DNA of 64,000 nucleotides from Sporosarcina pasteurii (lineage in GTDB: Bacteria > Bacillota > Bacilli > Bacillales_A > Planococcaceae). The notes under the pieces are model-generated. The model saw only the letters and a list, made by a program, of their open reading frames with translations. It was not told the DNA's origin and searched no databases. Of the stretch, positions 1 through 8,465 are shown piece after piece; position 1 is the stretch's first letter; every line of letters starts with the position of its first letter. Both the position numbers and the translations under genes were made by a program. The DNA is taken from NCBI RefSeq assembly GCF_041295575.1, contig NZ_CP160452.1, positions 3,038,001 through 3,102,000 of the forward strand, in the 5' to 3' direction.

Positions 1-1
1 T

Positions 2-514
2 CCACGGGCAGGATTAAATGAATTGAATTTACCATCCAGACAACCCGGATCTTCGATGATGCCAGGGAAAGTAAACCCTGTAATGGCCGAAGTCATTAAT
101 CAAATCGCTTTTCAAGTAATCGGAAATGACAATACGATATGTCTCGCATCCGAAGCTGGTCAACTGGAACTGAATGCCATGGAACCCGTACTTGTTTTCA
201 ACTTACTACAATCCATTAACATTATGAATAATGGGTTCCAGGTATTTACGGATTATTGTGTTTCAGGAATCAAGGCCAACGAAACACAAATGAAAGACTA
301 TGTCGAAAATAGTGTAGGCGTTATTACAGCCATTAATCCACATATCGGGTATGAAGTAGCTGCAAAAATAGCACGTGAAGCGATTGTAGATAATAAATCG
401 ATCCGTGAACTTTGTAAACAATACGGGATTTTATCCGATGATGAACTAAACTTAATTTTAGATCCTTATGATATGACCAATCCAGGGATTTCCGGAGGAT
501 TATTAATTAAATAA
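2..514 (+). CDS. aspA: Aspartate ammonia-lyase, C-terminal part (cut by window edge)
   Basis: The reading frame is open from base 2, so the start lies outside the window; 170 C-terminal residues are visible. The enzyme reversibly deaminates L-aspartate to fumarate and ammonia in the cytoplasm. The fumarase/aspartase superfamily signature GSSMMPGKVNP is present near the left edge, preceded by PRAGLNELNLP, which is aspartase-like. The tail carries the family's helical C-terminal domain (TAINPHIGYEVAAKIAREA) and ends NPGISGG-LLIK. Class II fumarase (fumC, 4.6-6.0 kb) is a homologue in the same window, but the KVNPVMAEV wording and C-terminus favour aspartase here. The visible part shows no lesion. 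Confidence 0.9.
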   Translation, partial: PRAGLNELNLPSRQPGSSMMPGKVNPVMAEVINQIAFQVIGNDNTICLASEAGQLELNAMEPVLVFNLLQSINIMNNGFQVFTDYCVSGIKANETQMKDYVENSVGVITAINPHIGYEVAAKIAREAIVDNKSIRELCKQYGILSDDELNLILDPYDMTNPGISGGLLIK

Positions 515-747
515 AGAAAGTTTGAACGACAATAGCGAACTGCTTTATACAAAGTGAGCGCTATAGGATTACCGTTTTTCCAAGGGAAATGCGAGTTCCT
601 ATCAGTAAATTCACAACAGAATTAGTCGTCAAATCATTTCTGCTGTAGCAATGATAATAACGTGGATGGCTTGGAACAGATCCCTCCCTGAAAAAAAGAT
701 ATCAAGGTGCCAGCTGAACGTATTTCAAAAAAGAAATTAGGTATACT

Positions 748-864
748 ATGCGTCATTTATCAGATTCTGCATTAATCGAAGCCTACCAACTTGCAAGAAA
801 ATTATTATTGGATATAGATTTTATTACACTGCTTGAAATAGAAATCAAACGTCGCAGTTTATAG
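748..864 (+). CDS. sda: Sda-like sporulation checkpoint inhibitor (38 aa)
   Basis: A very short gene of 38 codons. The product begins MRHLSDSALIEAY and ends FITLLEIEIKRRSL. I recognise the B. subtilis Sda pattern (MRKLSDELLIESY ... DFIELIENEIKRRSL), with near-identity at both ends. Sda is a helical hairpin that binds the dimerization/phosphotransfer domain of the sporulation kinase KinA and blocks phosphorelay start when DNA replication is perturbed. The predicted protein stops right after RRSL, several residues shorter than the 46-aa B. subtilis protein. A rho-independent terminator overlaps the stop codon, which supports a compact monocistronic gene. No strong Shine-Dalgarno is seen (AAGAAATTAGG upstream). 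Function is inferred from sequence pattern alone. Confidence 0.75.
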   Translation: MRHLSDSALIEAYQLARKLLLDIDFITLLEIEIKRRSL

Positions 865-890
865 AAAAAACCGCGACGTTTTTTTCTTTT
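847..890 (+). terminator. Rho-independent terminator of sda
   Basis: Inverted repeat AACGTCGC (848-855) / GCGACGTT (873-880) followed by a T-rich run. The upstream arm lies inside the last codons of sda. Confidence 0.8.
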
Positions 891-1119
891 CTTGACTCCG
901 AATGCGGAACATTGAATATATATATCCTACTGTTATCGTACCACATTTACTATAAAACCCCTTTTTAATGATGAAAAAGCGCCACTAATTGCGATGCTGA
1001 TTGTTGTTCTAATTCGATGTTATTTCGCTTGTTATTACAACTTTTGTACCATTGAACTGAACGGGTTACACAAACGCGTGTATGTTCCTTTTCTTACCCA
1101 ATTACTTTTGCAGCCCTTC
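865..1119. other. Intergenic stretch with no supportable gene
   Basis: AT-rich region between sda and the decayed response regulator. Downstream of the regulator's frame, on the minus strand, there is no intact histidine kinase. I see no gene that can be supported here. The stretch 515-747 before sda is likewise without a recognisable gene. Confidence 0.5.
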
Positions 1120-1572
1120 TTATTTTGTAAAAGTACGATTCGGATGACTTGCGACCAATTTCAGTAATTCATATTCTTTCGGTGTTAAAAGTATTTCTTC
1201 TTCGTTCCGCATGACAACTTCCTTATCCCAATCTACTGTTAACCCATGTATATAGGAAACTTTGAGGGGCGCTTATATTTCGCCTCGATATCGTCGCCAA
1301 CGTCTTAGTTATGAAGTTACACGGGCCTTTAGTTCAGCTAGACTAAACGTTTTCGCCAAATAATCATCTGCTCCCCGATCCAGCCCCTCTACTTTATCTG
1401 CGTCTTCCTTTCGCGCACTAATCATAATGATTGGCATATCACTTACGAGCCGCACATTTCGACAAATTGCAATTCCATCCATTTCCGGCAGCATCCAATC
1501 CACAAGAAGCAAATCATACTGTCCTTTTTGAAATACGAATGAAGTACTAGTCACCTCAATAATTCCAACATA
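1120..1572 (-). pseudogene. OmpR-family response regulator, decayed
   Basis: One continuous minus-strand frame reads as an OmpR/PhoB-type regulator broken by in-frame stop codons. The receiver part contains DLLLVDWMLPEMDG with the phospho-acceptor Asp, PIIMISAR and GADDYLAK (conserved Lys). It then meets TAA at 1309-1311, continues LRRWRRYRGEI, meets TAA at 1273-1275, and continues into the winged-helix domain (LLTPKEYELLKLVASHPNRTFTK) before a third TAA at 1120. The receiver's acidic N-terminus (DD pair) is missing, and the DNA-binding domain lacks its recognition helix. No sensor kinase partner survives nearby. This is a relic, not a working regulator. Confidence 0.85.
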
Positions 1573-1585
1573 AAACTTATATAAT

Positions 1586-1625
1586 GAAAAAAGCTACCCA
1601 CGAATTTAGCATGGGTAGCGTTTTC
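1586..1625 (-). terminator. Terminator downstream of the Tet(M)-like gene
   Basis: On the minus strand GCTACCCA (1619-1612) and TGGGTAGC (1600-1593) form a hairpin followed by TTTTTTC. It sits directly after the stop of the GTPase gene. Confidence 0.8.
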
Positions 1626-1632
1626 TTATATT

Positions 1633-3573
1633 TTATAAACAATGCATTGCGTCTTTCGCTTGATCCCAAGGAACAGAATAACCTTTTCCTTTCGCACAGA
1701 AAATCGATGTGGAAGTATATTCAGGATCAGCATTTTTATCATAGCCAATCATATCAATGACTTCGTCAGCATTGTGACAGACATCATAACCGCTATACTT
1801 CAAACTAAGCGCCCCTTTTCCATTCGTAATAGACGCAAAAGTTTGGCTGTAGTCCATGAATGTAGCAACTGGGACTTTCCCGGTAATCATTGTATGGTTA
1901 CCAATTGTTTCTGGCGGCTGAAAAGTTCCGTGTGCTTGTTGAATATCAGATAGAATACGCCCCATCATATCGAGTTCAACTTTTATTTTAAAGTCATAAT
2001 AAGGCTCCAGCAAAATATTCTGTGCTTGTTCCAACCCTTGTCGAAGCGCACGATATGTTGCTTCTCGGAAATCACCGCCAGACGTATGTTCATTATGTGC
2101 TCTTCCTGTAAGCAATGTAATCTTCACGTCTGTTAAGCCAGAACCTGTTAATAAACCATTATGCTCTCTTTCAAATATATGTTGACGGATCAAATTTTGA
2201 TAACCTACAGATAAGTGATCGGCATGGCAATTGTTTTCAAAAGAGATTCCGCTATTTCGTTCTGCAGGCTCTATTTTCAAATGAACTTCCGCATAATGTC
2301 GTAACGGTTCAAAATGTCCATAACCAATGACAGTTGTCTCGACTGTTTCTTTATAAAGGATTTTTGGCGTACCAAAATGAACTTCCATGCCAAAACGTTC
2401 TTGCACGACCTGTTTCAGTACTTCCAGCTGAATGGCTCCCATCACGTGGACATGGATTTCCTCGAAATGTTCATTCCAAATCACATGTAATGAAGGGTCT
2501 TCGGCATCTAGCATATGGAAGCATTTCAATACTTCTTTTACATGAATCGAAGCATCATACTCGACAGTGGATGTTAAAGTCGGCACTAATTCAAAAGTTG
2601 TGTTTGCTTCCAATGCACCTATCGAATCGCCAATAGTCGTATTTGTTAAGCCTGTCACAGCGAACAAGGTTCCTGCATGAGCCTTATCAACCGCTTGATA
2701 CTTACTCCCGTTATACAGTCGGATTTGTGTGATTTTATCCGCATGCTCACCGTACTTCACTTCATCCCGCACGCGAAGGATACCACTTAAAGATTTAAGA
2801 AAGGTTACACGATTCCCGCTCTCGTCATGGCGAATTTTATATACTTTTGCGGCGAATTCCCCTTCATCAGAGTAAGTTGTTTCTGTTAAAGTATCTAACA
2901 GAGCTAAAAATTCAACAATACTAATATCTTTTAATGCGGAACCACTTGTGCAAACGAAAATTTGGTTTTCTGTAATCATTGTTTTTAACGTTTCTAACCA
3001 TAATGCTGCATCATAACCAACTTCCAAATAGTGGTCGAGAAGTGCTTCATTGCGCTCCGCAATAAATTCAACTAACCCCTCTTGCATCACGCCTTCTTCA
3101 AATGCACTTGTGAAATCGTACACATCCGCCGTTAAATTCACCTGAATATCCTGTATGACATTTTCAACATTTGCGCCTTCCCTGTCTATTTTATTGATAA
3201 AGAAAAATGTCGGAATACGATGTTTACGTAGTAATTGCCACACCGTTTCGGTATGTCCTTCCACACCGTCAACCGCACTAATGATTACAATCGCGTAGTC
3301 CATCACTTGAATGGCTCGTTCCATTTCGGGTGAAAAATCGACGTGTCCAGGGGTGTCAATCAGGGTATACATTGAATCGCCGTATGTAAACATAGCTTGG
3401 TCTGCAAATACAGTAATGCCACGACTTTTTTCGATATCATGTGTATCTAAAAACGTATCTTGATGGTCAACACGGCCTCTTTGCCGAATACTATTTGTAT
3501 GATAAAGTAGCTGCTCAGAAAAAGTTGTTTTTCCGGCATCTACATGCGCTAATACGCCTATTGTTTTATACAT
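1633..3573 (-). CDS. Tet(M)/EF-G-like ribosomal protection GTPase
   Basis: A translational GTPase of 646 aa, about the length of Tet(M)/Tet(O) (about 640) and shorter than EF-G. Ribosomal protection proteins bind the ribosome and eject tetracycline. G motifs are visible: AHVDAGKTT (G1), SRGITV (G2), DTPGHVDF (G3), NKIDR (G4) and SGSA (G5). EF-G-like domains II-V follow, with a TSGGDFREATYRALRQ segment matching the STPADFR region of Tet(M). I chose the ATG at 3573 because TGAGGG sits just upstream; an ATG four codons earlier has no such site. Divergence from classical Tet proteins means resistance is an inference; it may be a chromosomal housekeeping paralogue. It is monocistronic. Confidence 0.75.
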   Translation of the reverse strand: MYKTIGVLAHVDAGKTTFSEQLLYHTNSIRQRGRVDHQDTFLDTHDIEKSRGITVFADQAMFTYGDSMYTLIDTPGHVDFSPEMERAIQVMDYAIVIISAVDGVEGHTETVWQLLRKHRIPTFFFINKIDREGANVENVIQDIQVNLTADVYDFTSAFEEGVMQEGLVEFIAERNEALLDHYLEVGYDAALWLETLKTMITENQIFVCTSGSALKDISIVEFLALLDTLTETTYSDEGEFAAKVYKIRHDESGNRVTFLKSLSGILRVRDEVKYGEHADKITQIRLYNGSKYQAVDKAHAGTLFAVTGLTNTTIGDSIGALEANTTFELVPTLTSTVEYDASIHVKEVLKCFHMLDAEDPSLHVIWNEHFEEIHVHVMGAIQLEVLKQVVQERFGMEVHFGTPKILYKETVETTVIGYGHFEPLRHYAEVHLKIEPAERNSGISFENNCHADHLSVGYQNLIRQHIFEREHNGLLTGSGLTDVKITLLTGRAHNEHTSGGDFREATYRALRQGLEQAQNILLEPYYDFKIKVELDMMGRILSDIQQAHGTFQPPETIGNHTMITGKVPVATFMDYSQTFASITNGKGALSLKYSGYDVCHNADEVIDMIGYDKNADPEYTSTSIFCAKGKGYSVPWDQAKDAMHCL

Positions 3574-3679
3574 TAAATCCCTCATTTTACTTCAAATGTT
3601 TTTCTTTAGTATAGCATTTGTTCGCTTAGGCAAAATAAATGCTATACTGGAACGAATTGAAAGTTTGGAGGTAATACTT

Positions 3680-3856
3680 ATGAAATATTCAGTTCAAAAA
3701 ATGGAACAGCTAATGAAAATTAGCCCAAAATTAGAAAGTCGCATGAAAAAGATCATGAAAGAACATGATTTAGAAAGAGAGTATGCGCTGAAAGCCCTCT
3801 ACCATGCAGAAATTAAAGACGGCGGACGTCACCAAAGAGATTACCAAGAACTTTAA
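3680..3856 (+). CDS. Small conserved-type protein of unknown function (58 aa)
   Basis: I do not recognise the family. The start at 3680 is fixed by TTTGGAGG eight bases upstream; the frame extends further upstream but without a binding site. The product (MKYSVQKMEQLMK ... HQRDYQEL) is highly charged, rich in Lys, Met and Glu, predicted mostly helical, with no membrane segment and no cysteine. Its stop codon overlaps the stop of the convergent Dph6-like gene by a few bases. A soluble small regulatory or ribosome/nucleic-acid-associated protein is possible but not shown. Confidence 0.65.
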   Translation: MKYSVQKMEQLMKISPKLESRMKKIMKEHDLEREYALKALYHAEIKDGGRHQRDYQEL

Positions 3857-4518
3857 ACTTCCAATGAAACCGGCATAAAGTGATAGTTGTTCTGAACAAT
3901 CACTTCATCAAACTTAATTGGTACACGTTCTTGAAAGATTGGTCCATCTACAACGACCGTATGGAACTCACCGGATTCACCACATGAGTCGATGCCAAGC
4001 GCTTCCAGTTCATCCATTAGTTCAATCGTAAATTTTCTACCAATGAATTGAGCTGGCACTCGTTTCGCATCGATAACAATGACATAAGCTTCAAACCCCA
4101 CAGCTATGAATTCTTCTAATAGTTTTCGTGGCGGCTCCATCCACAATGGATGAATCGCCGTCATCCCCACTTTTTCACAACTTTTACGAACCCATTCTAA
4201 ATGGTCTTCTAGATCGATATCACCAAAGACTCCATAAGATATTCCTGCTTCCACGCAAGATCTCATTGCACTTAAAAATTGTTCTTCATAACCTGCCCAA
4301 TCCGCTCCACTTATCATTAATGGAACACCGAGTTGTTCTGCTTGTGCCTGGACTACTTCAATTGGCAATGCATGTGATTTCGACCTTTTCTTATCTTCTT
4401 CAAACATTGTCCATAGCTTTTTTGGGACTGCTCCCGTCTTAAACGCGCGATAATAAGCCATCGCCGAATCTTTTCCCCCACTCCATGAAGCAACAAACGG
4501 TTTATTAATCAACGTCAT
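3853..4518 (-). CDS. Dph6-like ATP-pyrophosphatase
   Basis: A 221-aa protein of the diphthine-ammonia ligase-type family (adenine nucleotide alpha-hydrolase superfamily, COG2102). The PP-loop SGGKDSAMAYY lies at about residues 14-24, and the family's C-terminal GESGEFHT motif is present at about residue 180. Eukaryotic and archaeal members amidate diphthine on EF-2; bacteria lack diphthamide, so the substrate here is unknown. GGGGGAG precedes the ATG at good spacing. It lies downstream of fumC on the same strand, separated by a terminator, so it is probably a separate transcript. Family call is firm; reaction is not. Confidence 0.8.
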   Translation of the reverse strand: MTLINKPFVASWSGGKDSAMAYYRAFKTGAVPKKLWTMFEEDKKRSKSHALPIEVVQAQAEQLGVPLMISGADWAGYEEQFLSAMRSCVEAGISYGVFGDIDLEDHLEWVRKSCEKVGMTAIHPLWMEPPRKLLEEFIAVGFEAYVIVIDAKRVPAQFIGRKFTIELMDELEALGIDSCGESGEFHTVVVDGPIFQERVPIKFDEVIVQNNYHFMPVSLEV

Positions 4519-4544
4519 CGATGACTCCCCCTGTCATTATAAAT

Positions 4545-4580
4545 AAGGCGTCCCTTCAGTAAACGGGGACGCCTTTTTCA
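4545..4580 (-). terminator. Terminator downstream of fumC
   Basis: Inverted repeat GGCGTCCC / GGGGACGCC with loop TTCAGTAAAC. T-rich runs flank both sides, so it could act in both directions; it serves fumC on the minus strand. Confidence 0.75.
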
Positions 4581-4588
4581 TGATTTTC

Positions 4589-5974
4589 TTATGAATTTCC
4601 AATCATTTTAGATGGATCAACGTATTCGTCAAACTGCTCTTCTGTTAATAATCCTGTTGCAAGTGCAGCTTCTTTTAATGTTGTACCATTTTCATGTGCT
4701 GTTTTTGCGATTTTCGCCGCATTCTCATAACCGATATGTGGATTTAATGCTGTCACAAGCATTAATGAATTTTTCAGTAGTCCGTCGATTGTTTCGCGGT
4801 TCGGCTCAATGCCGATTGCACAGTTATCATTAAAGCTAATGATAGAGTCGCTTAGTAATTGAACTGACTGTAAGAAGTTATAAATAATAACCGGTTTAAA
4901 TACGTTTAGCTCGAAGTTTCCTTGGCTCGCCGCAAATCCAATCGCTGCATCGTTCCCCATCACTTGTGCAACAACCATTGTAATTGCTTCACTTTGCGTC
5001 GGGTTTACTTTTCCTGGCATAATTGAACTGCCTGGCTCATTTTCTGGGATTGTAATTTCACCAATACCCGAACGTGGACCACTTGCTAACCAGCGAACGT
5101 CATTCGCGATTTTCATAATGTCCGCCGCTAGTGCTTTAACTGCACCGTGCACGTAGACAACTTCATCATAACTAGTTAATGAATGGAATTTATTTGACGC
5201 TGAAGTAAATTCAATTCCTACCGCTTTACTAATTTCAGCAGCGACTTTATCGCCAAATCCTGCTGGTGCGTTTAAGCCGGTCCCAACAGCCGTCCCACCG
5301 ATTGCAAGTTCTTTCATGGATTCGACGCTGTCCGCGATCATTTTCTCCGTCTTTTCAAGCATACGGTGCCAGCCGCTAATTTCTTGTCCTAATGTGATTG
5401 GCGTTGCATCTTGCAAATGCGTACGACCAATTTTAATAATGTCGTTAAATGCTGCAGATTTTTCCGCAAATGTTGTTTTTAATTTATCAATGGCCGGTAG
5501 TAATTGATCTTGTACAGCAAGTACACCTGCTACGTGAAGTGCTGTCGGGAATGTATCGTTTGAACTTTGAGATTTGTTAATGTCATCATTTGGGTGTAGA
5601 CGTTCTTCTTCGCCCCATTCTTCTAAAAGTTCATTCCCACGATGTGCAAGGACTTCGTTCATGTTCATATTTGACTGCGTACCGCTTCCAGTTTGCCATA
5701 CGACAAGTGGGAAGTGGTCATCAAGTTTGCCTTCAATGACTTCCTCAGCCGCTGCGGAAATCGCTTTCATTTTTGCTTCTGAGATGTTGCCAAAAGAATG
5801 ACTCGCAATTGCAGCTGATTTTTTCAAATGGGCAAAAGCACGTACAACACCCAATGGCATTTTCTCTGTGCCAATTTTAAAGTTTTGTTTACTTCTTTGC
5901 GTTTGTGCACCCCAATGTTTGTCAGCTGGAACTTTGATTTCACCAAAAGTATCATGCTCAATACGATAATCCAT
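4589..5974 (-). CDS. fumC: Class II fumarate hydratase
   Basis: Catalyses reversible hydration of fumarate to L-malate in the TCA cycle; cytosolic homotetramer. The 461-aa length is typical of FumC. The protein opens with [20 protein letters not shown] and QTQRS, has the substrate-binding [13 protein letters not shown], the catalytic-site region RTHLQDATP, and the signature [14 protein letters not shown] chose ATG 5974 because GGCGGAG precedes it; the frame runs six codons further upstream. It is monocistronic with its own terminator. AspA, its homologue, lies 4 kb to the left. Confidence 0.97.
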   Translation of the reverse strand: MDYRIEHDTFGEIKVPADKHWGAQTQRSKQNFKIGTEKMPLGVVRAFAHLKKSAAIASHSFGNISEAKMKAISAAAEEVIEGKLDDHFPLVVWQTGSGTQSNMNMNEVLAHRGNELLEEWGEEERLHPNDDINKSQSSNDTFPTALHVAGVLAVQDQLLPAIDKLKTTFAEKSAAFNDIIKIGRTHLQDATPITLGQEISGWHRMLEKTEKMIADSVESMKELAIGGTAVGTGLNAPAGFGDKVAAEISKAVGIEFTSASNKFHSLTSYDEVVYVHGAVKALAADIMKIANDVRWLASGPRSGIGEITIPENEPGSSIMPGKVNPTQSEAITMVVAQVMGNDAAIGFAASQGNFELNVFKPVIIYNFLQSVQLLSDSIISFNDNCAIGIEPNRETIDGLLKNSLMLVTALNPHIGYENAAKIAKTAHENGTTLKEAALATGLLTEEQFDEYVDPSKMIGNS

Positions 5975-6133
5975 CTTTACTCCGCCTTCCATCTATGTAA
6001 TATTCAATATCTTCTCTATTATACCATGCAATTCTATTGTTGCTAGATGAAAGAGAAACGCTTTCACTAGTTGCTAGGTTGAAGAAAAGTACTTTCATTG
6101 ATTTCACTCTTGCAGTTAACGGTTAAACTGCTA

Positions 6134-6174
6134 AATAAAAAACAACTGCAAAATGTATGCAGTTGTTTTTTCAT
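6134..6174 (-). terminator. Bidirectional terminator after the ABC exporter operon
   Basis: AACAACTGCA (6141-6150) pairs with TGCAGTTGTT (6158-6167), with A/T runs on both sides. Confidence 0.8.
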
Positions 6175-7463
6175 TAAAGTTCTTGTCTAAGCGCCTGAAT
6201 GACGTCAATTTTAGTCGCCTTACGAGCAGGACGCCAACCTGACAATACCGCAACACCAATACTAATGGCAGAAGCGATGAGAATTAATTGCCAAGGAATC
6301 ACTGAAAACGTTATATTTAAACCTTCTAAATCTTCTTCCCCAAGCGCTGACATGACGATGATTGGCAATAAATAATTCGCAATCATGCTTACCCCATAAG
6401 AAAGAATGATCGCGATGACCGTTCCCAAAACACCAATCCAAGCACTTTCCATAATGAATAAGCGTTGAATAAGCTTTGGCTTTGCCCCGATCGCCTTCAT
6501 GACACCGATTTCACGTGTACGTTCTGTCACCGCCATCGTCATCGTATTGAATATACCAATCGAGGCAATTAAAATCGCAATCGTTCCAACGAAAATAAGT
6601 CCGGCTTTTAGTGCTAAGAAAAACACATCCATTTGATCTAATTCATCTGAAATTGAATACACGTAAAAGCCTTCATCCCGAATTGAAGTCGACACTTGAC
6701 TCACGTTCTCTAGTTTATCTGCGTATACAAAGACATTTTGATAAAAAAGATCTGTTGTATTCGTTTGTTCCGTATTTGCAGTGTAGATTTTCTCCAACTC
6801 TGGAATTACAGAGTCATCCGCAAACACACGTCGGTCGTATTCCCATTCTTTTGTCGGATTCTTTCCAACTCCGACAATGGTAAATTCAATTTCTTCTTCG
6901 GCAAATTCACCGTCAGCATTTTCAATGGCATACGAAAACTGTTCACCAATTAACTTTCCAGTATATGTTAGGATTTCTTCACCATCCGCTACTTCAACAT
7001 CTTCATATAAAGATTGACCAAAATGACTCCCTACGACAACTTCATTCCACTTTTCTGGAAGTCGTCCTTCTTGTAGTTCGAAACCAACTTTTGCTTCTTC
7101 TGCAAAGTCAGAAACAACGAGATCATGATACCCTGCAAACGAGCCCATCTTTGTCATTTGATTCGTTCCCAAACGTTGTTGATTTAAAACAGTTTTCACA
7201 TGAGCTAATTGTGTAAACTGCTCCACTTTATCCGACGGAGCGCCCGATGTTTCTCCTTCGTATACTTGAATCTCAGTAACGAGACGATTCGATAACATTT
7301 CGTCTCGCAGCGTTTCATGAAGACCAAAACCGACTGAAGCCAAGACGATTAAGAACGCCGTACCCATCGTTGCAGCGAGAACCGTCATAAAAACACGCAT
7401 TTTATTTTTCAAAATATGTTGCCGAACAAAATCGACTTGGTCTTTAAATTGCACGTTCAGCAC
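6174..7463 (-). CDS. MacB/FtsX-family ABC transporter permease
   Basis: A 429-aa integral membrane protein: one N-terminal membrane helix (about residues 25-47), a large extracellular MacB_PCD-type domain (about 50-270), then three C-terminal helices forming the FtsX domain, with TERTREIGVMKAIGA in the coupling loop. Such proteins couple ATP hydrolysis to export or to extracytoplasmic work, not to substrate uptake. The start overlaps the end of the upstream ATPase gene by 20 bases, so the two form one translationally coupled operon. The substrate (peptide, lipoprotein or antibiotic) cannot be told from sequence. Confidence 0.88.
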   Translation of the reverse strand: MLNVQFKDQVDFVRQHILKNKMRVFMTVLAATMGTAFLIVLASVGFGLHETLRDEMLSNRLVTEIQVYEGETSGAPSDKVEQFTQLAHVKTVLNQQRLGTNQMTKMGSFAGYHDLVVSDFAEEAKVGFELQEGRLPEKWNEVVVGSHFGQSLYEDVEVADGEEILTYTGKLIGEQFSYAIENADGEFAEEEIEFTIVGVGKNPTKEWEYDRRVFADDSVIPELEKIYTANTEQTNTTDLFYQNVFVYADKLENVSQVSTSIRDEGFYVYSISDELDQMDVFFLALKAGLIFVGTIAILIASIGIFNTMTMAVTERTREIGVMKAIGAKPKLIQRLFIMESAWIGVLGTVIAIILSYGVSMIANYLLPIIVMSALGEEDLEGLNITFSVIPWQLILIASAISIGVAVLSGWRPARKATKIDVIQALRQEL

Positions 7464-8142
7464 TCCCTTCCATTAACTGCCCATCATGCATCGAATACAC
7501 CCGATGCGCGGTTTGAGCGACTTCTTCATCATGCGTAATCATGACAAATGTGATGCCGCGCGTCTTATTAAGCGATTGAATCAACAGCAATACGTCTTGC
7601 TCCGTTTCTGAATCCAAACTGCCGGTCGGTTCGTCAGCAAAAATGATGGGTGGGTCTGTAATCAGCGCCCTTGCGATACTCACCCGCTGTTGCTGCCCAC
7701 CCGATAATTCGTTTGGGTAATGGTCAGCTACATGGGATAACCCAACTTCGTTCATAAGCTTTTCAACTTTCCTCTTTCGTTCTTCTGCATGTATTCCTTG
7801 CAGCTTTAAAGGCAGTTCAATATTTTCAAAGGCATTTAAGCCAGGCATCAATTGAAAGTTCTGGAAAATAAACCCGTAGTTTTCAAGTCTGAACGCCGCG
7901 CTTTCCGCTTCTTTAAATGTAGATGTTTCGATTCCATTGACAAGAATCTTTCCTCTTTCTGGCACCATAAAGCCAGCTAAAATATGAAGAAAGGTCGACT
8001 TACCGGACCCACTCTTCCCAACAATCGAAACCATTTCTCCTTTATATACTTCGAAATCTATATCTTTTAATACCGGGATATTTTTCTCTTTACCTTTTTT
8101 ACCGATTTTAAAAGAATGACTTAAATTCATTACTCGAATCAT
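7444..8142 (-). CDS. MacB/LolD-type ABC transporter ATP-binding protein
   Basis: A 232-aa nucleotide-binding subunit for the permease that follows. Walker [11 protein letters not shown]-loop [10 protein letters not shown], signature LSGGQQQR, Walker [13 protein letters not shown] and H-loop MITHDEE are all intact. The [10 protein letters not shown] wording is characteristic of the LolD/MacB/FtsE group of mechanotransmission ABC systems. No two-component system of the BceRS kind lies beside it, so a role as a bacitracin-type sensor-exporter is not supported. Confidence 0.92.
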   Translation of the reverse strand: MIRVMNLSHSFKIGKKGKEKNIPVLKDIDFEVYKGEMVSIVGKSGSGKSTFLHILAGFMVPERGKILVNGIETSTFKEAESAAFRLENYGFIFQNFQLMPGLNAFENIELPLKLQGIHAEERKRKVEKLMNEVGLSHVADHYPNELSGGQQQRVSIARALITDPPIIFADEPTGSLDSETEQDVLLLIQSLNKTRGITFVMITHDEEVAQTAHRVYSMHDGQLMEGSAERAI

Positions 8143-8250
8143 TCTCTGTTCCCCTCCGTTTTTATTGCTAAACCAATTATAAAACTCACTTCTTAAGGGA
8201 GAGCTAGGATAATTATGAAGGATTTCTTAAGATTTTATTGTGATTGATGG

Positions 8251-8415
8251 CAATCTACCGGGATTTCACCCCAATCACGAAGGATATTCGCTGAAATGAA
8301 GTTGTCCGCTCTTTCAATTGGAAACCCCGCCCTATTATTAAAGATATCCTCCCTATCAACTGGGATGTCCGTACAATTACATAGAATGTCCCCCAAACAC
8401 AAAAATGTCAGTCTA
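8251..8415. repeat. Degenerate ~21-bp tandem repeat array
   Basis: A core resembling GGATATTC/GATGTCC recurs at about 8261, 8282, 8301, 8320, 8343, 8364, 8385 and 8405, a spacing of 19-22 bases. Read on the minus strand this gives a 66-codon frame with a weak seven-residue rhythm, but with no ribosome binding site. I read it as a degenerate intergenic repeat array. Confidence 0.6.
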
Positions 8416-8419
8416 GATA

Positions 8420-8463
8420 AAAAAGAACCTAGCACACTCGCAATAAGTGGCTAGGTTCTTTAT
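8420..8463 (-). terminator. Terminator of the nfeD-flotillin operon
   Basis: GAACCTAGC (8425-8433) pairs with GCTAGGTTC (8450-8458); on the minus strand the hairpin is followed by TTTTTTAT. Confidence 0.85.
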
Positions 8464-8465
8464 GA

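Noticed and set aside
691..714. Short stretch readable as DIKVPAER, resembling the fumarase/aspartase N-terminus
   Set aside because: Too short, flanked by stops, and not supported by further similarity.
6174..8142. Bce-type bacitracin resistance module
   Set aside because: The permease has the four-helix MacB plan, not the ten-helix BceB plan, and no two-component system is adjacent.
8235..8435. 66-codon minus-strand frame
   Set aside because: It coincides with the degenerate tandem array, lacks a ribosome binding site and has no recognisable domain.
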